A stretch of DNA of 64,000 nucleotides from Paenimyroides ummariense (GTDB lineage: Bacteria > Bacteroidota > Bacteroidia > Flavobacteriales > Flavobacteriaceae). Made by a program: the position numbers and the translations under genes. The notes below the pieces were generated by a model. The model did not search any database and had not been told where the DNA came from. It saw nothing but the letters and a program-made list of their open reading frames with translations. Positions within the stretch are counted from its first letter, which is position 1. Each line of letters opens with the position of its first letter. Location: NCBI RefSeq assembly GCF_900115115.1, contig NZ_FOVI01000009.1, positions 62,001-126,000 on the forward strand. Reading direction: 5' to 3'. This document shows, one piece after another, positions 27,229 through 36,487 of this stretch.

Positions 27229-29169
27229 TTATAACGGGAAACGCAACACAGCTTTCACGCCCTTTTTTACTTTCGAGTCAAAAGTAATCGTTCCATTTAT
27301 AGTTTTTATGCGGGTTTCCACATTTTGGAGTCCATTTTTTATTTTTTCTTTATTTTTATCGAATCCAACACCATTATCGGTATATTGAATTTCGGCGTAT
27401 TTGTTAGATTTTGAGAATTTTATAACCACCAAATCTGCCCCGCTGTGCTTTTTCATATTCACTAATAATTCTTGAATAATTCTGTACAAAACCACTTTTT
27501 TGATCTTATTTAAATTATCCCACGAAAAATCATCGATACCTGCCGTAATAATTTTCACCTGCGAATTTTGAAATTCTAATAGCATATTTTTAAGATAACT
27601 TACATATTCCGTTCCTGTTGGAATAAAGCTGTTTTCTTTTGAAATATTTCGGGTACGGTTGTAAACATCTTCTAAATGATCCAATAATTTTACTTTGTTG
27701 TTTCCATCAGATAGATCAGTGTTTTCGGCATACGAAATGGTATGATACACATCGTTTGCCAATTCATCATGAATTCGTGTTGCAATGCGCTGTTCGGTTT
27801 TATAGTTTTCTTCGATTTTTTCTTTTGCATGTCTGTTGCGGAGATAATAATAGATAAAATAGAAAAATATGATTACAAAAGCAATGACGCTGCACAATAC
27901 CAAATGAGTGTTTTTTTGCTTTTGAATGGTTAACTGATTTTCGATTTCTTTTGATTTAAGCGTTTGATTTTGTTCTAATTCTTTGGAATAATCAAAACGC
28001 ATTTTAGCAAACTGGTTTTTTGCCTGGTTTCTAACGCTGGTAATGCTATCGTTTAATCGAATATATTCTTCGGAATAATTTAATGAAGCGTTATTCTTTG
28101 CTAATGGAATCAACTTTTTTAAAGCTAAAATTTTATTGTCGATACTTTTGTGTTTGGTTGCTAATGTTAATGCTTTTTTTAGATAATCTATAGCTGTTGA
28201 TTTATTTTTTAACGCGTAAAAATCAGATAGTTCAATATAGTTTTCAATCGATAATGTTTCAAAATGTGCACTTTCTCTTATTTGTAAAGATTGTAAAATT
28301 TGTTGTAGCCCATTATCATTATCTTGTTTAAATAAAGCATTTCCTAAATTTAGTAGAACAGCCGATTGTAAATTTTCATCATTAGTTACTAAATCAGAAT
28401 CTAACAAATTATAAAGTGTTTGTTTTGCTTTTTCGTATTGGTGTAAAGCTATATATAAAGAAGCTATATTATTTCTTAAATAACTTTCTTCTAAAGATCT
28501 TTTTTCTGTAAGTGTTAATGCTTTTTGGTAATACGTAATGGCTTCATCATATTTATCCGATTTCTTGTAAATGCTCCCTAAAATATTATATGTTTCAATT
28601 ATATAAGAGTTGTTTTTTCCTTTTAGATATTCCAAAGCTTGCGTAACTAATTCTTCACTTGCATTGTAATCGTTATAAAAATAATGAATACGCGCCATCA
28701 TAAGTTGGTTATATGCTAACGATAAGCTGTCATTAACATCATAATAAACCACATTGGCGTTTTTAAAATAATAATACGCACTATCGTATTGCGTATTGTT
28801 ATAAAGAGAATTTCCTTTTAACGAATACGAATAACCAAGATATTTTTTATTTTTTTTCTTTTTAGAAGTTGTAATAAGTTGGTTGATGTAATAATTTGAA
28901 CTATCTGGAAATACATCAAGATAATGATACGCTTTATTACCAATCCCTTTTAAATATAAGGAATCGATCTGATGCTTTTCCGCAAGAAGAATTCCTTTAT
29001 TGGTAACTTTTATTCGATCATTCAAATTAAGATCATCAGAAAAAGACAGATCATAAAGTGAATCTATTGTTATATTAGGATAATTACTTACATCATTAGT
29101 ACTGAAATTCTTTTTACAAGAAAAACATAATAACGCAAAAAGTAATAAAATAAGGTAGTTATATTTCAT
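27229..29169 (-). CDS. TPR-domain sensor histidine kinase
   Basis: 646 residues. An N-terminal export signal with a possible lipobox (CFSC, Cys18) is followed by a periplasmic TPR array (about 95-390; for example YNILGSIYKKSDKYDEAITY). A membrane helix lies at about 423-443, then a HisKA_3 region with the phospho-acceptor His in RIHDELAND (about 468), and a HATPase domain with IQELLVNMKKH and YTDNGVGFD. The TPR sensor suggests a peptide or protein ligand. The response regulator is directly downstream and a small secreted protein gene is directly upstream. Confidence 0.92.
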   Translation of the reverse strand: MKYNYLILLLFALLCFSCKKNFSTNDVSNYPNITIDSLYDLSFSDDLNLNDRIKVTNKGILLAEKHQIDSLYLKGIGNKAYHYLDVFPDSSNYYINQLITTSKKKKNKKYLGYSYSLKGNSLYNNTQYDSAYYYFKNANVVYYDVNDSLSLAYNQLMMARIHYFYNDYNASEELVTQALEYLKGKNNSYIIETYNILGSIYKKSDKYDEAITYYQKALTLTEKRSLEESYLRNNIASLYIALHQYEKAKQTLYNLLDSDLVTNDENLQSAVLLNLGNALFKQDNDNGLQQILQSLQIRESAHFETLSIENYIELSDFYALKNKSTAIDYLKKALTLATKHKSIDNKILALKKLIPLAKNNASLNYSEEYIRLNDSITSVRNQAKNQFAKMRFDYSKELEQNQTLKSKEIENQLTIQKQKNTHLVLCSVIAFVIIFFYFIYYYLRNRHAKEKIEENYKTEQRIATRIHDELANDVYHTISYAENTDLSDGNNKVKLLDHLEDVYNRTRNISKENSFIPTGTEYVSYLKNMLLEFQNSQVKIITAGIDDFSWDNLNKIKKVVLYRIIQELLVNMKKHSGADLVVIKFSKSNKYAEIQYTDNGVGFDKNKEKIKNGLQNVETRIKTINGTITFDSKVKKGVKAVLRFPL

Positions 29170-29228
29170 TAATCTTCTAAAGAAATTAAATACCCTAAAT
29201 TATTACTTTTATTTAGTTAAACAATAAT

Positions 29229-29441
29229 TTATTTAAGAATAACCGGTGGTTTTGGTGGTTTAATAGGTATTAATACCGTTCCGGTGTTGTTGTTACCGCC
29301 ACCGCTTTGGTCTATTCCTTCTGTTACATTATTATTGATTGATACACTTTTTTCACTTTTAACTGTTTCATTACTTTTTGCAAAAGCAGTTACCGAAATA
29401 CCAAGCAGGAACAAGCCTGCTAAAAAGCCTTTTTTTGTCAT
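29229..29441 (-). CDS. Small secreted Pro-rich peptide precursor
   Basis: 70 residues: a signal peptide of about 21 residues (cleavage after AFA), an Asn/Ser-rich middle with GGGNNNTG, and a Pro/Lys-rich, hydrophobic C-terminus (IPIKPPKPPVILK). No family recognised. It precedes the TPR sensor kinase by 59 bases with no terminator between them, so it is probably co-transcribed. A role as the ligand or modulator of the kinase is speculation. Confidence 0.65.
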   Translation of the reverse strand: MTKKGFLAGLFLLGISVTAFAKSNETVKSEKSVSINNNVTEGIDQSGGGNNNTGTVLIPIKPPKPPVILK

Positions 29442-29623
29442 TTTAATTACTATTGAGATTAAACAATAGTGTGCTTTTCAACATTCGTCGATAGATTTTG
29501 CACACCTTTAAAAAAACAGAGCGCTCTGTACTGGGAAGTGTTAATACCTGACTTACAAAAAATTGCTACTCCCCAGAGAAAGATTTCGCAAGCCAAGCAT
29601 TTATTTTGTAGAAATTAGTTTTG

Positions 29624-29643
29624 TATTTTTGCGACATTCGCAA
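29624..29643 (+). promoter_or_regulatory. -7 element with overlapping operator-like palindrome
   Basis: TATTTTTGC (29624-29632) is an exact -7 core for the plus-strand gene. Perfect arms TTGCGA (29629-29634) and TCGCAA (29638-29643) overlap its end and the expected start site, where a repressor would block initiation. The leader to the ATG is about 140 bases. Confidence 0.5.
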
Positions 29644-29704
29644 CAAGACATCTTCTGATTTCTGAAGCAAAGTAACGGTGCTTTTTACGCCTGAATATCA
29701 AGGA

Positions 29705-29759
29705 ATTCCAATGATTCCGACAATTCCGAAAAATGCTTAAGAATTCCGAAAAATTCCGA
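29705..29759 (+). repeat. ATTCCGA repeat array in the leader
   Basis: ATTCCGA occurs at 29714, 29723, 29743 and 29753, with a degenerate ATTCCA at 29705. Spacings of 9, 9, 20 and 10 bases place the copies on about the same helix face, as expected of a multi-site protein-binding region or an RNA-level control just before the gene at 29777. Confidence 0.55.
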
Positions 29760-29776
29760 TATAAAATAGTTTACTT

Positions 29777-30727
29777 ATGATTGAATCATATAAAAAAGCA
29801 CTGAAAGATTATTATGAAATACAGAAAGAAGATGATCAAATTCGCTCTTTATTAAACCCAACTCCTGCAGGTTTAAGAGAAATTCTAATCTTAAAAATGA
29901 AAGAGGAATTAGATAGTTCCGACAAAAAAATTATCGAGGATTTCTTTGATGTACCTTTTGCAGAACTTACTTTGAACAAGCTTCGGAGTGAAACAGATAA
30001 GTTTAAAGCTTTAGCTAATTTTTTGAAAGAAAAAAGTGGTGGTTCCGATTTAAGAAGATTGGAAATGGTTGCTCTAATTTTAGATTTTAAGCAACGCCCA
30101 TACCGTAAGTTTGAAAAACATTACAGCAAGATTTCTGAAGTTGAAGATATTGTTGACAATCAAAAAACAAATTTTGATTCAGAAGAACCAAATGTAGAAA
30201 GCAGTAATAACGAAGTTGAAAAACCAGAAATTGAAGAGGTTGTTGATAAAGAAATTGTGACTATAGAAGCCGAAGTAAATACTCCAAAAGTTATAGGATC
30301 TTCCGAAGAAGTTTCAATCCAAAAGCGAAAAAATGTTCCGTTGAAAAAAATCGGAATTATTGGAATTGTGTCTGTGATTATTGGATTTTCGCTCTTTTTG
30401 AATTTTAAAACCTGGACAACTAAAGATTGTATGGTTTGGAAAGGAGATAAATATGAAGCCGTAGATTGTACTGAAACAATTAATAGTTTTGCAGAAACAA
30501 CTTTACCAAAAGATGATAAATTGATTAAAGAATTTAGAAAAATGAAGGTTGATAGCAAAACTTCTTTTTTTGATAAAAAGGGAAATCCGAAAATTTGGTA
30601 TATTAAAAACCCTAATGGTATTTTAGAATTTTACAATCAACCTGGATTGCAACCCGAAACCGGAAAAACATTAAAACCCATTTCAAGATACATTATTCAA
30701 GAATATGTACTAAACGAAAAAAAGTAA
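29777..30727 (+). CDS. Single-span membrane protein with cytoplasmic helical N-terminus
   Basis: 316 residues, not recognised. Residues 1-120 are helical and charged (MIESYKKALKDYYEIQKEDD, LRRLEMVALILDFKQRPYRK). An acidic, low-complexity linker runs to about 185. One membrane helix follows basic residues (IGIIGIVSVIIGFSLFLNF, about 195-213), and the last 100 residues would be extracytoplasmic, with a Cys pair (KDCMVWKG, AVDCTETI) that may form a disulfide. Such a layout fits a transmembrane signalling or anti-sigma-like protein, but there is no sigma-factor gene nearby. Confidence 0.75.
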   Translation: MIESYKKALKDYYEIQKEDDQIRSLLNPTPAGLREILILKMKEELDSSDKKIIEDFFDVPFAELTLNKLRSETDKFKALANFLKEKSGGSDLRRLEMVALILDFKQRPYRKFEKHYSKISEVEDIVDNQKTNFDSEEPNVESSNNEVEKPEIEEVVDKEIVTIEAEVNTPKVIGSSEEVSIQKRKNVPLKKIGIIGIVSVIIGFSLFLNFKTWTTKDCMVWKGDKYEAVDCTETINSFAETTLPKDDKLIKEFRKMKVDSKTSFFDKKGNPKIWYIKNPNGILEFYNQPGLQPETGKTLKPISRYIIQEYVLNEKK

Positions 30728-30730
30728 ATA

Positions 30731-30765
30731 AAAAAGGAGCTCATCTTTGCAGATAGCTCCTTTTT
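30731..30765. terminator. Terminator after the 29777-30727 gene
   Basis: AAAAAGGAGCT and AGCTCCTTTTT pair perfectly around a 13-base loop, four bases after the stop; also usable by obgE on the other strand. Confidence 0.85.
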
Positions 30766-30785
30766 ACTTTATCAATGAGATGCTT

Positions 30786-31784
30786 TTAATTCAGCATCTG
30801 CCACAATTTATCTTTTAGCTCGGTTAAGCCTTGTTGTGCAACAGATGAGATAAATAGATACGGAAGTCCGTCAAATTCTTTATCAAGCTGTTCTTTTAAT
30901 TCGTCTTTTAGTTCATCATCTAACATATCGCATTTAGAAATGGCTATTAAACGATCTTTATCTAACATTTCCGGGTTGTATCTTCTTAACTCATCCAACA
31001 AAATATCGTATTCTTTTTTAATATCGTCTGCATCGGCAGGAATCAAAAATAATAAGGTAGAATTTCTTTCGATATGTCTTAAAAAGTAATGTCCTAATCC
31101 TTTACCTTCAGCAGCACCTTCGATAATTCCAGGAATATCAGCAATTACAAACGATTTGAAATCACGATATTCTACAATTCCCAAGTTCGGCTTTAAGGTT
31201 GTAAACGGATAATCGCCAATTTTTGGTTTTGCCGATGTTAAAACAGACAGTAACGTAGATTTTCCTGCATTTGGAAATCCAACCAAACCAACATCTGCCA
31301 AAACTTTTAATTCTAAAATAATATCAACTTCTTCTGCAGGCATACCCGGCTGTGCATAACGCGGCGTTTGATTGGTTGACGAGCGAAAATGCCAGTTACC
31401 CAAACCACCTTTACCACCTTTTGCCAAGATTTTTTCTTCGCCGTTTTCGGTAATTTCAAAAAGCAATTCACCTGTTTCTTTGTCTTTAACTACGGTTCCA
31501 AGCGGCACATCAATATAACGATCTTCACCATCGCTACCAGTACTACGCGAACTACCTCCATCGCCACCGTGACCTGCTTTTATATGTCGTTGAAAACGTA
31601 AATGATGCAATGTCCATAAACTTTCGTTACCACGAATAATTACGTGACCTCCACGACCACCATCTCCACCATCGGGACCGCCTTTTTCAATGAATTTCTC
31701 ACGGTGTAAATGCGATGACCCTTTACCACCTTTACCAGATGCTACATATATTTTTACGTAATCTACAAAATTTCCTTCTGTCAT
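30786..31784 (-). CDS. obgE: GTPase Obg (CgtA)
   Basis: 332 residues. The glycine-rich Obg fold (about 1-160, with [16 protein letters not shown]) is followed by a G domain: P-loop GFPNAGKST (about 167-175), switch region [20 protein letters not shown], and SKCD for guanine recognition. Obg is an essential GTPase in large-subunit ribosome assembly and stress signalling. It lacks the extra C-terminal domain of some homologues, normal for the short form. It lies five bases after the CNNM/CBS gene on the same strand and is likely co-transcribed. Confidence 0.97.
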   Translation of the reverse strand: MTEGNFVDYVKIYVASGKGGKGSSHLHREKFIEKGGPDGGDGGRGGHVIIRGNESLWTLHHLRFQRHIKAGHGGDGGSSRSTGSDGEDRYIDVPLGTVVKDKETGELLFEITENGEEKILAKGGKGGLGNWHFRSSTNQTPRYAQPGMPAEEVDIILELKVLADVGLVGFPNAGKSTLLSVLTSAKPKIGDYPFTTLKPNLGIVEYRDFKSFVIADIPGIIEGAAEGKGLGHYFLRHIERNSTLLFLIPADADDIKKEYDILLDELRRYNPEMLDKDRLIAISKCDMLDDELKDELKEQLDKEFDGLPYLFISSVAQQGLTELKDKLWQMLN

Positions 31785-31788
31785 TGTT

Positions 31789-33063
31789 TTAATCTTTTAA
31801 TAGAGAAATCCCTATTTTATCAATTTTTACTCCGTTTGAAGCCAATACTTCAAACTCCATTTTATTCCAAATTAATTTTTCGCCGGTTTTTGGTATGTAC
31901 GATAATTCTTTCATCACCAAACCACTTATGGTTGTTACATCATAATCGGGCATTAATTCATCTAACTCAAAATACGAAAGCAGATCGTGCAGCGGATAAA
32001 ATCCATCAACAATCCATTCGCCTTCGGCTACTTCTTCTAACTTAAATTCTTCTTCGTAAAATTCAGACGCATCGCCCACCAACGATTCTAAAATATCGTT
32101 TAAGGTAATTACTCCTTGAATTACGCCATACTCATCAGACACCAATGCAAAGTGATTTTTTGACGTTTTGAACTGTTCTAAGGCTTTGTATGCCGATGTG
32201 TGTTCAATAAAAAACGTAGGTTCTTTTATGATTGATTTTAAATCTACATTGTCTTTTTCAAACAAAATAAACAGATCTTTTAACGATACAACTCCGATTA
32301 CCTCATCCAATCCGCCTTCGCAAACTGGGTAAAACGAGTGTAAATCTTCTATTACTTTGGCTTTTAATTCCTGTAAGTTATCTTCGCAATCTAAATACAT
32401 TACCGATTTTCGGTGCGTCATTAAAGCGTTTACCTTTAAATCGCCAATATTAAAAACACGCTCTACGATATCCTGTTCAATTTCCTGAACCTCGCCTACT
32501 TCGGTACTTTCTTTAATAATCGATCTAATTTCTTCTTCGGTAACTTTTCCGTCGGCAGTTGGTTTTATGTTGAAGATATTCAGCAGCAAATCAGACGATT
32601 TTGTAAGCAACCACACAAACGGCGCGGCAACTTTAGAAATAAACGTCATGGGAATGGCTACCATTTTTGCAATAGCTTCGGGATAATTCAACCCTAAACG
32701 TTTTGGAACCAGCTCACCTAAAATCAGCGTAAAAAAAGTTAATAAAACCAACACCACACCAACACTTAACGATGATGCGTACGGTTGTAACGATGGAATT
32801 TGAGCAATAAAAGTTTGTAAGTCGGTGGTTATTTTATCGCCCGAATAAATACCTGTTAAAATACCGATTAAGGTAATACCAATTTGTACGGTTGACAGGA
32901 AGTTGTTGGGCTCTTCAACCAGCTTTAAGGCGGCTTTAGCACTGCTGCTGCCTTTTTTTGCAGCCATTTCTAAACGGTTCTTCCTGGAAGATACTAATGC
33001 CATTTCAGACATTGAGAAAATGCCGTTTAGAATGATTAAAATAAAGATGATTAAAATTTCCAC
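31789..33063 (-). CDS. CNNM/CBS-domain protein (hemolysin C/CorC type)
   Basis: 424 residues. N-terminal DUF21/CNNM membrane domain with about four helices (about 1-190; [17 protein letters not shown]), a CBS pair (about 205-335; [31 protein letters not shown]), and a C-terminal CorC_HlyC domain (about 345-422; [15 protein letters not shown]). Members take part in Mg2+ or Co2+ handling; 'hemolysin' is a historical name. Directly upstream of obgE. Confidence 0.93.
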   Translation of the reverse strand: MEILIIFILIILNGIFSMSEMALVSSRKNRLEMAAKKGSSSAKAALKLVEEPNNFLSTVQIGITLIGILTGIYSGDKITTDLQTFIAQIPSLQPYASSLSVGVVLVLLTFFTLILGELVPKRLGLNYPEAIAKMVAIPMTFISKVAAPFVWLLTKSSDLLLNIFNIKPTADGKVTEEEIRSIIKESTEVGEVQEIEQDIVERVFNIGDLKVNALMTHRKSVMYLDCEDNLQELKAKVIEDLHSFYPVCEGGLDEVIGVVSLKDLFILFEKDNVDLKSIIKEPTFFIEHTSAYKALEQFKTSKNHFALVSDEYGVIQGVITLNDILESLVGDASEFYEEEFKLEEVAEGEWIVDGFYPLHDLLSYFELDELMPDYDVTTISGLVMKELSYIPKTGEKLIWNKMEFEVLASNGVKIDKIGISLLKD

Positions 33064-33084
33064 TATTGTTGTTCTATTAAATGC

Positions 33085-33126
33085 AAATAATCTTATCCTA
33101 AATTACAAAAAAGGATAAGATTATTT
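33085..33126. terminator. Perfect 15-bp hairpin between adk and the CNNM gene
   Basis: AAATAATCTTATCCT (33085-33099) pairs exactly with 33112-33126 around a 12-base loop. It lies just after the adk stop and just before the CNNM start. There is no T run directly after it on the minus strand, so attenuation or an operator is also possible. Confidence 0.6.
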
Positions 33127-33145
33127 AAAATTATTTTTTTTAGGA

Positions 33146-33718
33146 TTAAAAACGATCAATCACCGCACTTAATCTTTCGGTAATTTCCTGTATTGATCCA
33201 ATACCGTTTACTGCGTGGTATTTGTTTTTGTTGGTATAATATTCAATTAACGGTGCCGTTTTTTCGTTATATTCTTCGTAACGTGTACGAATTTTTGTTT
33301 CGTCTTGATCATCTGCTCTGCCCGAAGTTTTCCCACGCTCTAAAATACGTGCAACCAAAACATCATCATCAGCTTCTAAACCAACAGTTGCTGTTACTTC
33401 TAAATTAATCGATTGTAAAAAAGCATCCAACGCTTCGGCTTGCGCAATTGTTCTTGGAAACCCATCAAACAAAAAACCTGCTTTATCCATGTTTTTAGAC
33501 ACTTCATTCTTTAACATATCAATGGTAATTTCATCGGGAACCAGTTCGCCTTTATTAATAAATTCTTGCGCTTTCTTGCCCAACTCTGTTTCGTTCTTAA
33601 TATTAAATCGGAAAACATCGCCCGTAGAAATATGCGTTAAATTGTATTTTTCTTTTAAAAACTCTGCCTGTGTGCCTTTGCCTGCCCCCGGCTTTCCGAA
33701 TAAAACTATTGCAATCAT
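33146..33718 (-). CDS. adk: Adenylate kinase
   Basis: 190-residue short-form adenylate kinase that interconverts ATP+AMP and 2 ADP. P-loop GKPGAGKGTQ (8-17), AMP-binding HISTGDVFR (about 29-37), FDGFPRTIAQAE (about 83-94), and a short LID with RADDQDETKIRTRY. Residues required for catalysis (Lys14, Arg in FPRT) are present. It is ten bases downstream of the hpt gene; the two form a purine salvage and nucleotide balance unit. Confidence 0.97.
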   Translation of the reverse strand: MIAIVLFGKPGAGKGTQAEFLKEKYNLTHISTGDVFRFNIKNETELGKKAQEFINKGELVPDEITIDMLKNEVSKNMDKAGFLFDGFPRTIAQAEALDAFLQSINLEVTATVGLEADDDVLVARILERGKTSGRADDQDETKIRTRYEEYNEKTAPLIEYYTNKNKYHAVNGIGSIQEITERLSAVIDRF

Positions 33719-33727
33719 TTTTGTATG

Positions 33728-34258
33728 TTATTTTATTTGATAAACTTCGCCTAAATTTCTGCCTTGTTTGTTGTAATCTAATCCGTAACCTACAATAAAC
33801 TTGTTTTCGATACTAAAACCTGTGTATTTAATATCAATAGTTTGTTTATAAGCTTCGGGTTTAAAAAACAAGGTTGCCGTATTTATGCTTTTTACCTTAA
33901 ATCTGTTTACTAAATTGTACAGCGCCGCAATGGTGTTGCCGGTATCAACAATATCTTCTACAATAACAACGTGTTTGTTGGTAAGGTCAATATCTAACCC
34001 TAAAAGTTCGGTTACGTTGCCAGTAGTTTCTGTACCGTTGTACGATGCCATTTTTATAAATGAAATTTCTGCCGCACTGGTGTACTGTTTCATTAAATCG
34101 GCAGCAAAAATAAATGCGCCGTTTAAAACCACTAAAAAGACAGGAACTTCGTTTTTATAATCATTCAATAAATCTTTTGCCAAACGCTGTACTTCCGCAT
34201 CAATTTCTAATGCCGAAAGGTAGGGTACAAAGGTTTTATCTAAGATTTGAATTTCCAT
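33728..34258 (-). CDS. hpt: Hypoxanthine phosphoribosyltransferase
   Basis: 176 residues. The PRPP-binding loop VVIVEDIVDTGNTI (about 95-108) has the two catalytic acidic residues. The N-terminal VFLVVLNGAFIFAADL and C-terminal VGYGLDYNKQGRNLGEVY are those of hypoxanthine-guanine PRTases. It salvages hypoxanthine and guanine to nucleotides with PRPP. First gene of the hpt-adk unit. Confidence 0.95.
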   Translation of the reverse strand: MEIQILDKTFVPYLSALEIDAEVQRLAKDLLNDYKNEVPVFLVVLNGAFIFAADLMKQYTSAAEISFIKMASYNGTETTGNVTELLGLDIDLTNKHVVIVEDIVDTGNTIAALYNLVNRFKVKSINTATLFFKPEAYKQTIDIKYTGFSIENKFIVGYGLDYNKQGRNLGEVYQIK

Positions 34259-34273
34259 ATTATTTTTAACCGT

Positions 34274-34282
34274 GCAAATATA
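34274..34282 (-). promoter_or_regulatory. -7 element for hpt-adk
   Basis: TATATTTGC on the minus strand is an exact -7 core, 15 bases before the hpt ATG. The region about 20 bases further up has TTTA rather than TTTG. Confidence 0.55.
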
Positions 34283-34371
34283 CGAATACGTGTACTTTAA
34301 TTAAAGTTTATTCGCAGTTTTGCCAAATATATTTTTATTTTTAGCATAAATTTTGTTTTTAATAATTTTAT

Positions 34372-34917
34372 ATGGATGTAATTACCTATTTCTCAACGCA
34401 TCACCACAACTTAAGTACGCAAAGCCGAACGTTGGCTATAAATCATATACTGGATCAGGGCATTTTGGCTGATGCTTTTATCGAAGTGATTTATTTTGTT
34501 GATGAAAAGCAGAAAATTGTGCTGTATCACGCATTGGATATGTTGGTAGAACGCCATATTGATTATTTAAACGATTATTTGGATCTATATCTGGAAAAAG
34601 CACTGAACGAAACGCACGAATCTACCAAACGCTGTGTTTCCCGAACGATATTCCATCAATTAAAAAACAATAAAAATCTTTACAATAAAGAACAAAAACA
34701 GCAGATAGTTCACACGATGTTCGATTGGATTATTCTACCATCGGCAGTTGCAACACGTGTAAATGCTATTCATATTTTGTATTTTTTGGTCGATCAAGAA
34801 GATTGGATTAAAGAGCAGTTAATCGCACTTATCGAACAAAATTTACTTTTGCAGGAACCATCGTTTTTAAGTCGTGGAAGAAAAATATTGAAACTTTTGC
34901 ATAAGCAAAAATCATAA
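34372..34917 (+). CDS. Helical (HEAT-like) hypothetical protein
   Basis: 181 residues, almost entirely helical with paired helices (LVERHIDYLNDYLDLYLEK, VATRVNAIHILYFLVDQ), like a short alpha-solenoid. No signal or membrane segment, no family I recognise. It precedes purK by about 80 bases, but purK has its own promoter core, so the link is uncertain. Confidence 0.7.
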   Translation: MDVITYFSTHHHNLSTQSRTLAINHILDQGILADAFIEVIYFVDEKQKIVLYHALDMLVERHIDYLNDYLDLYLEKALNETHESTKRCVSRTIFHQLKNNKNLYNKEQKQQIVHTMFDWIILPSAVATRVNAIHILYFLVDQEDWIKEQLIALIEQNLLLQEPSFLSRGRKILKLLHKQKS

Positions 34918-34948
34918 TTTTACATTTTTATAATGTGGTTTGAAACAG

Positions 34949-34957
34949 TATCTTTGC
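34949..34957 (+). promoter_or_regulatory. -7 element for purK
   Basis: TATCTTTGC is an exact TAnnTTTG-type core, 43 bases before the purK ATG. No PurR-like box was recognised. Confidence 0.5.
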
Positions 34958-35000
34958 CCATTACAATTAAACAGATATACAACTCAACAATAAAACAACA

Positions 35001-36155
35001 ATGAATTATTTTTCTTCTGATTTTAAATTAGGAATTTTAGGTGGCGGACAATTAGGTAAAATGATGCTGACCGAAACCCGAAAGTTCGATATTCAAACGT
35101 ATGTAGTGGATCCAAGTGCCGAAGCACCTTGCCAGTTTGGCGCTACCAAGTTTTTTCAAGGTTCGTTAAACGATTACGATACCGTGATTAATTTAGGAAA
35201 TCAGGTTGATGTTTTAACCATTGAAATTGAAAACGTAAATCTGGAAGCTTTAGAAACCTTGGAAAAAGAGGGTAAAAAAGTGTATCCGTCGCCAAAAACG
35301 TTGCGATTAATATCAAACAAAGGAAATCAAAAAGATTTTTACGCTTTAAATAACATTCCAACCGCACCTTACAAACGTTACAAAACCTTACCTGCATTAA
35401 AGATAGATGTTGAAAACGGTTTGGTTGAACTGCCTTTTGTGTGGAAAGCAACCGAAGGCGGTTACGACGGAAACGGTGTAAAAGTGGTTCGACAGGTAAT
35501 TGATTTGGAAAATTTACCGGAAACAGAATGTATTGCCGAAACCATGATTCCGTTTAAAAACGAATTGGCGGTGATTGTAGCTCGTTCGACATCGGGCGAA
35601 ATTAAAACCTATCCTGTGGTAGAAATGGAATTTCATCCGGAAGCAAATCAGGTTGAATATGTAATTTGTCCGGCTCGTATCAGCGAAACCGTTGCAAACA
35701 ATGCACGCGAAATCGCGTTGAAAGTTTCCGAAAGTTTTAACCATGTTGGTTTGTTGGCTGTTGAAATGTTTCAGACTGCCGATGATCAAATTTTAGTGAA
35801 CGAAGTAGCTCCGCGTCCGCATAATTCAGGTCATTATTCTATCGAAGCGAGTTATACGTCGCAATTTGAACAGCATATTCGCGCCATTTTAGATTTACCT
35901 TTAGGAAACACCGACAGTAAAGTTGCCGGAATTATGGTAAATTTAGTTGGCGAAGAAGGTTTTTCGGGTCAGGTTGTTTACGAAAATATCGAAAAAATCA
36001 TGGCAATTGATGGTGTAACTCCACACATTTACGGAAAACGTGAAACTCGTCCGTTCCGCAAAATGGGACACGTTACCATTGTAAACGAAAACATGACCGA
36101 AGCACGTAAAGTTGCCCAACAGGTTAAAGAAACTATTAGAGTGATTTCGAAGTAG
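35001..36155 (+). CDS. purK: 5-(carboxyamino)imidazole ribonucleotide synthase
   Basis: 384-residue ATP-grasp enzyme that carboxylates AIR with ATP and bicarbonate in purine synthesis. N-terminal Rossmann-like LGILGGGQLGKMM, central ATP-grasp with WKATEGGYDGNGVKVV (about 149-164), and the metal/catalytic block LVNEVAPRPHNSGHY (about 263-277). Length is normal. PurE, which uses its product, is encoded 450 bases downstream, but an antitoxin-like gene and palindromic elements lie between them. Confidence 0.96.
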   Translation: MNYFSSDFKLGILGGGQLGKMMLTETRKFDIQTYVVDPSAEAPCQFGATKFFQGSLNDYDTVINLGNQVDVLTIEIENVNLEALETLEKEGKKVYPSPKTLRLISNKGNQKDFYALNNIPTAPYKRYKTLPALKIDVENGLVELPFVWKATEGGYDGNGVKVVRQVIDLENLPETECIAETMIPFKNELAVIVARSTSGEIKTYPVVEMEFHPEANQVEYVICPARISETVANNAREIALKVSESFNHVGLLAVEMFQTADDQILVNEVAPRPHNSGHYSIEASYTSQFEQHIRAILDLPLGNTDSKVAGIMVNLVGEEGFSGQVVYENIEKIMAIDGVTPHIYGKRETRPFRKMGHVTIVNENMTEARKVAQQVKETIRVISK

Positions 36156-36226
36156 TATTAAGATAGTTGTATTAAGTATTAAGACTATGTTAGATTTTTT
36201 ATTAACTTTAATGTAAATTACTACAA

Positions 36227-36487
36227 ATGAGCACTTCAGAGTTACAACTAAAGCTTGATATAATCAGCAGAATTACCGAATTAAAAGAAGTTCGTGTAAT
36301 AAAGGAAATTAAAAAACTTTTAGATTTTGAACTAGAAGAGAATTTGTATGAATTATCTACAGATCAAGAAAATCGAGTTGCAGAAGCTAGAAAGGAATAC
36401 AAAAATGGTGATTATATTACTAATGAAGAAGCTGAAAATGAAATTGACCAATGGCTAAAAGAAGATTTACAAGTTTTTAATGTATAA
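36227..36487 (+). CDS. Orphan antitoxin-like protein
   Basis: 86 residues, acidic and helical, with the pattern of addiction-module antitoxins: an N-terminal helix pair (LKLDIISRITELKEVRVIKE) and a C-terminal NEEAENEIDQWLKED tail that usually wraps a ParE/RelE toxin. No complete toxin follows; an ATG overlaps the stop by eight bases, but its frame ends at a palindromic repeat after 14 codons. It sits between purK and purE. Confidence 0.65.
   Translation: MSTSELQLKLDIISRITELKEVRVIKEIKKLLDFELEENLYELSTDQENRVAEARKEYKNGDYITNEEAENEIDQWLKEDLQVFNV

Larger units (their letters stand above)
29442..29776. other. Regulatory intergenic region with palindromes
   Basis: 335 bases between divergent genes with no gene. 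It contains the 14-base perfect palindrome ACAGAGCGCTCTGT (29516-29529), an inverted repeat GTGTGC (29469-29474) and GCACAC (29500-29505), a promoter core with an overlapping palindrome (29624-29643) and an array of ATTCCGA motifs (29705-29759). Confidence 0.65.

Noticed and set aside
27639-27933. Plus-strand frames inside the TPR kinase gene
   Set aside because: They are antisense shadows of conserved kinase sequence.
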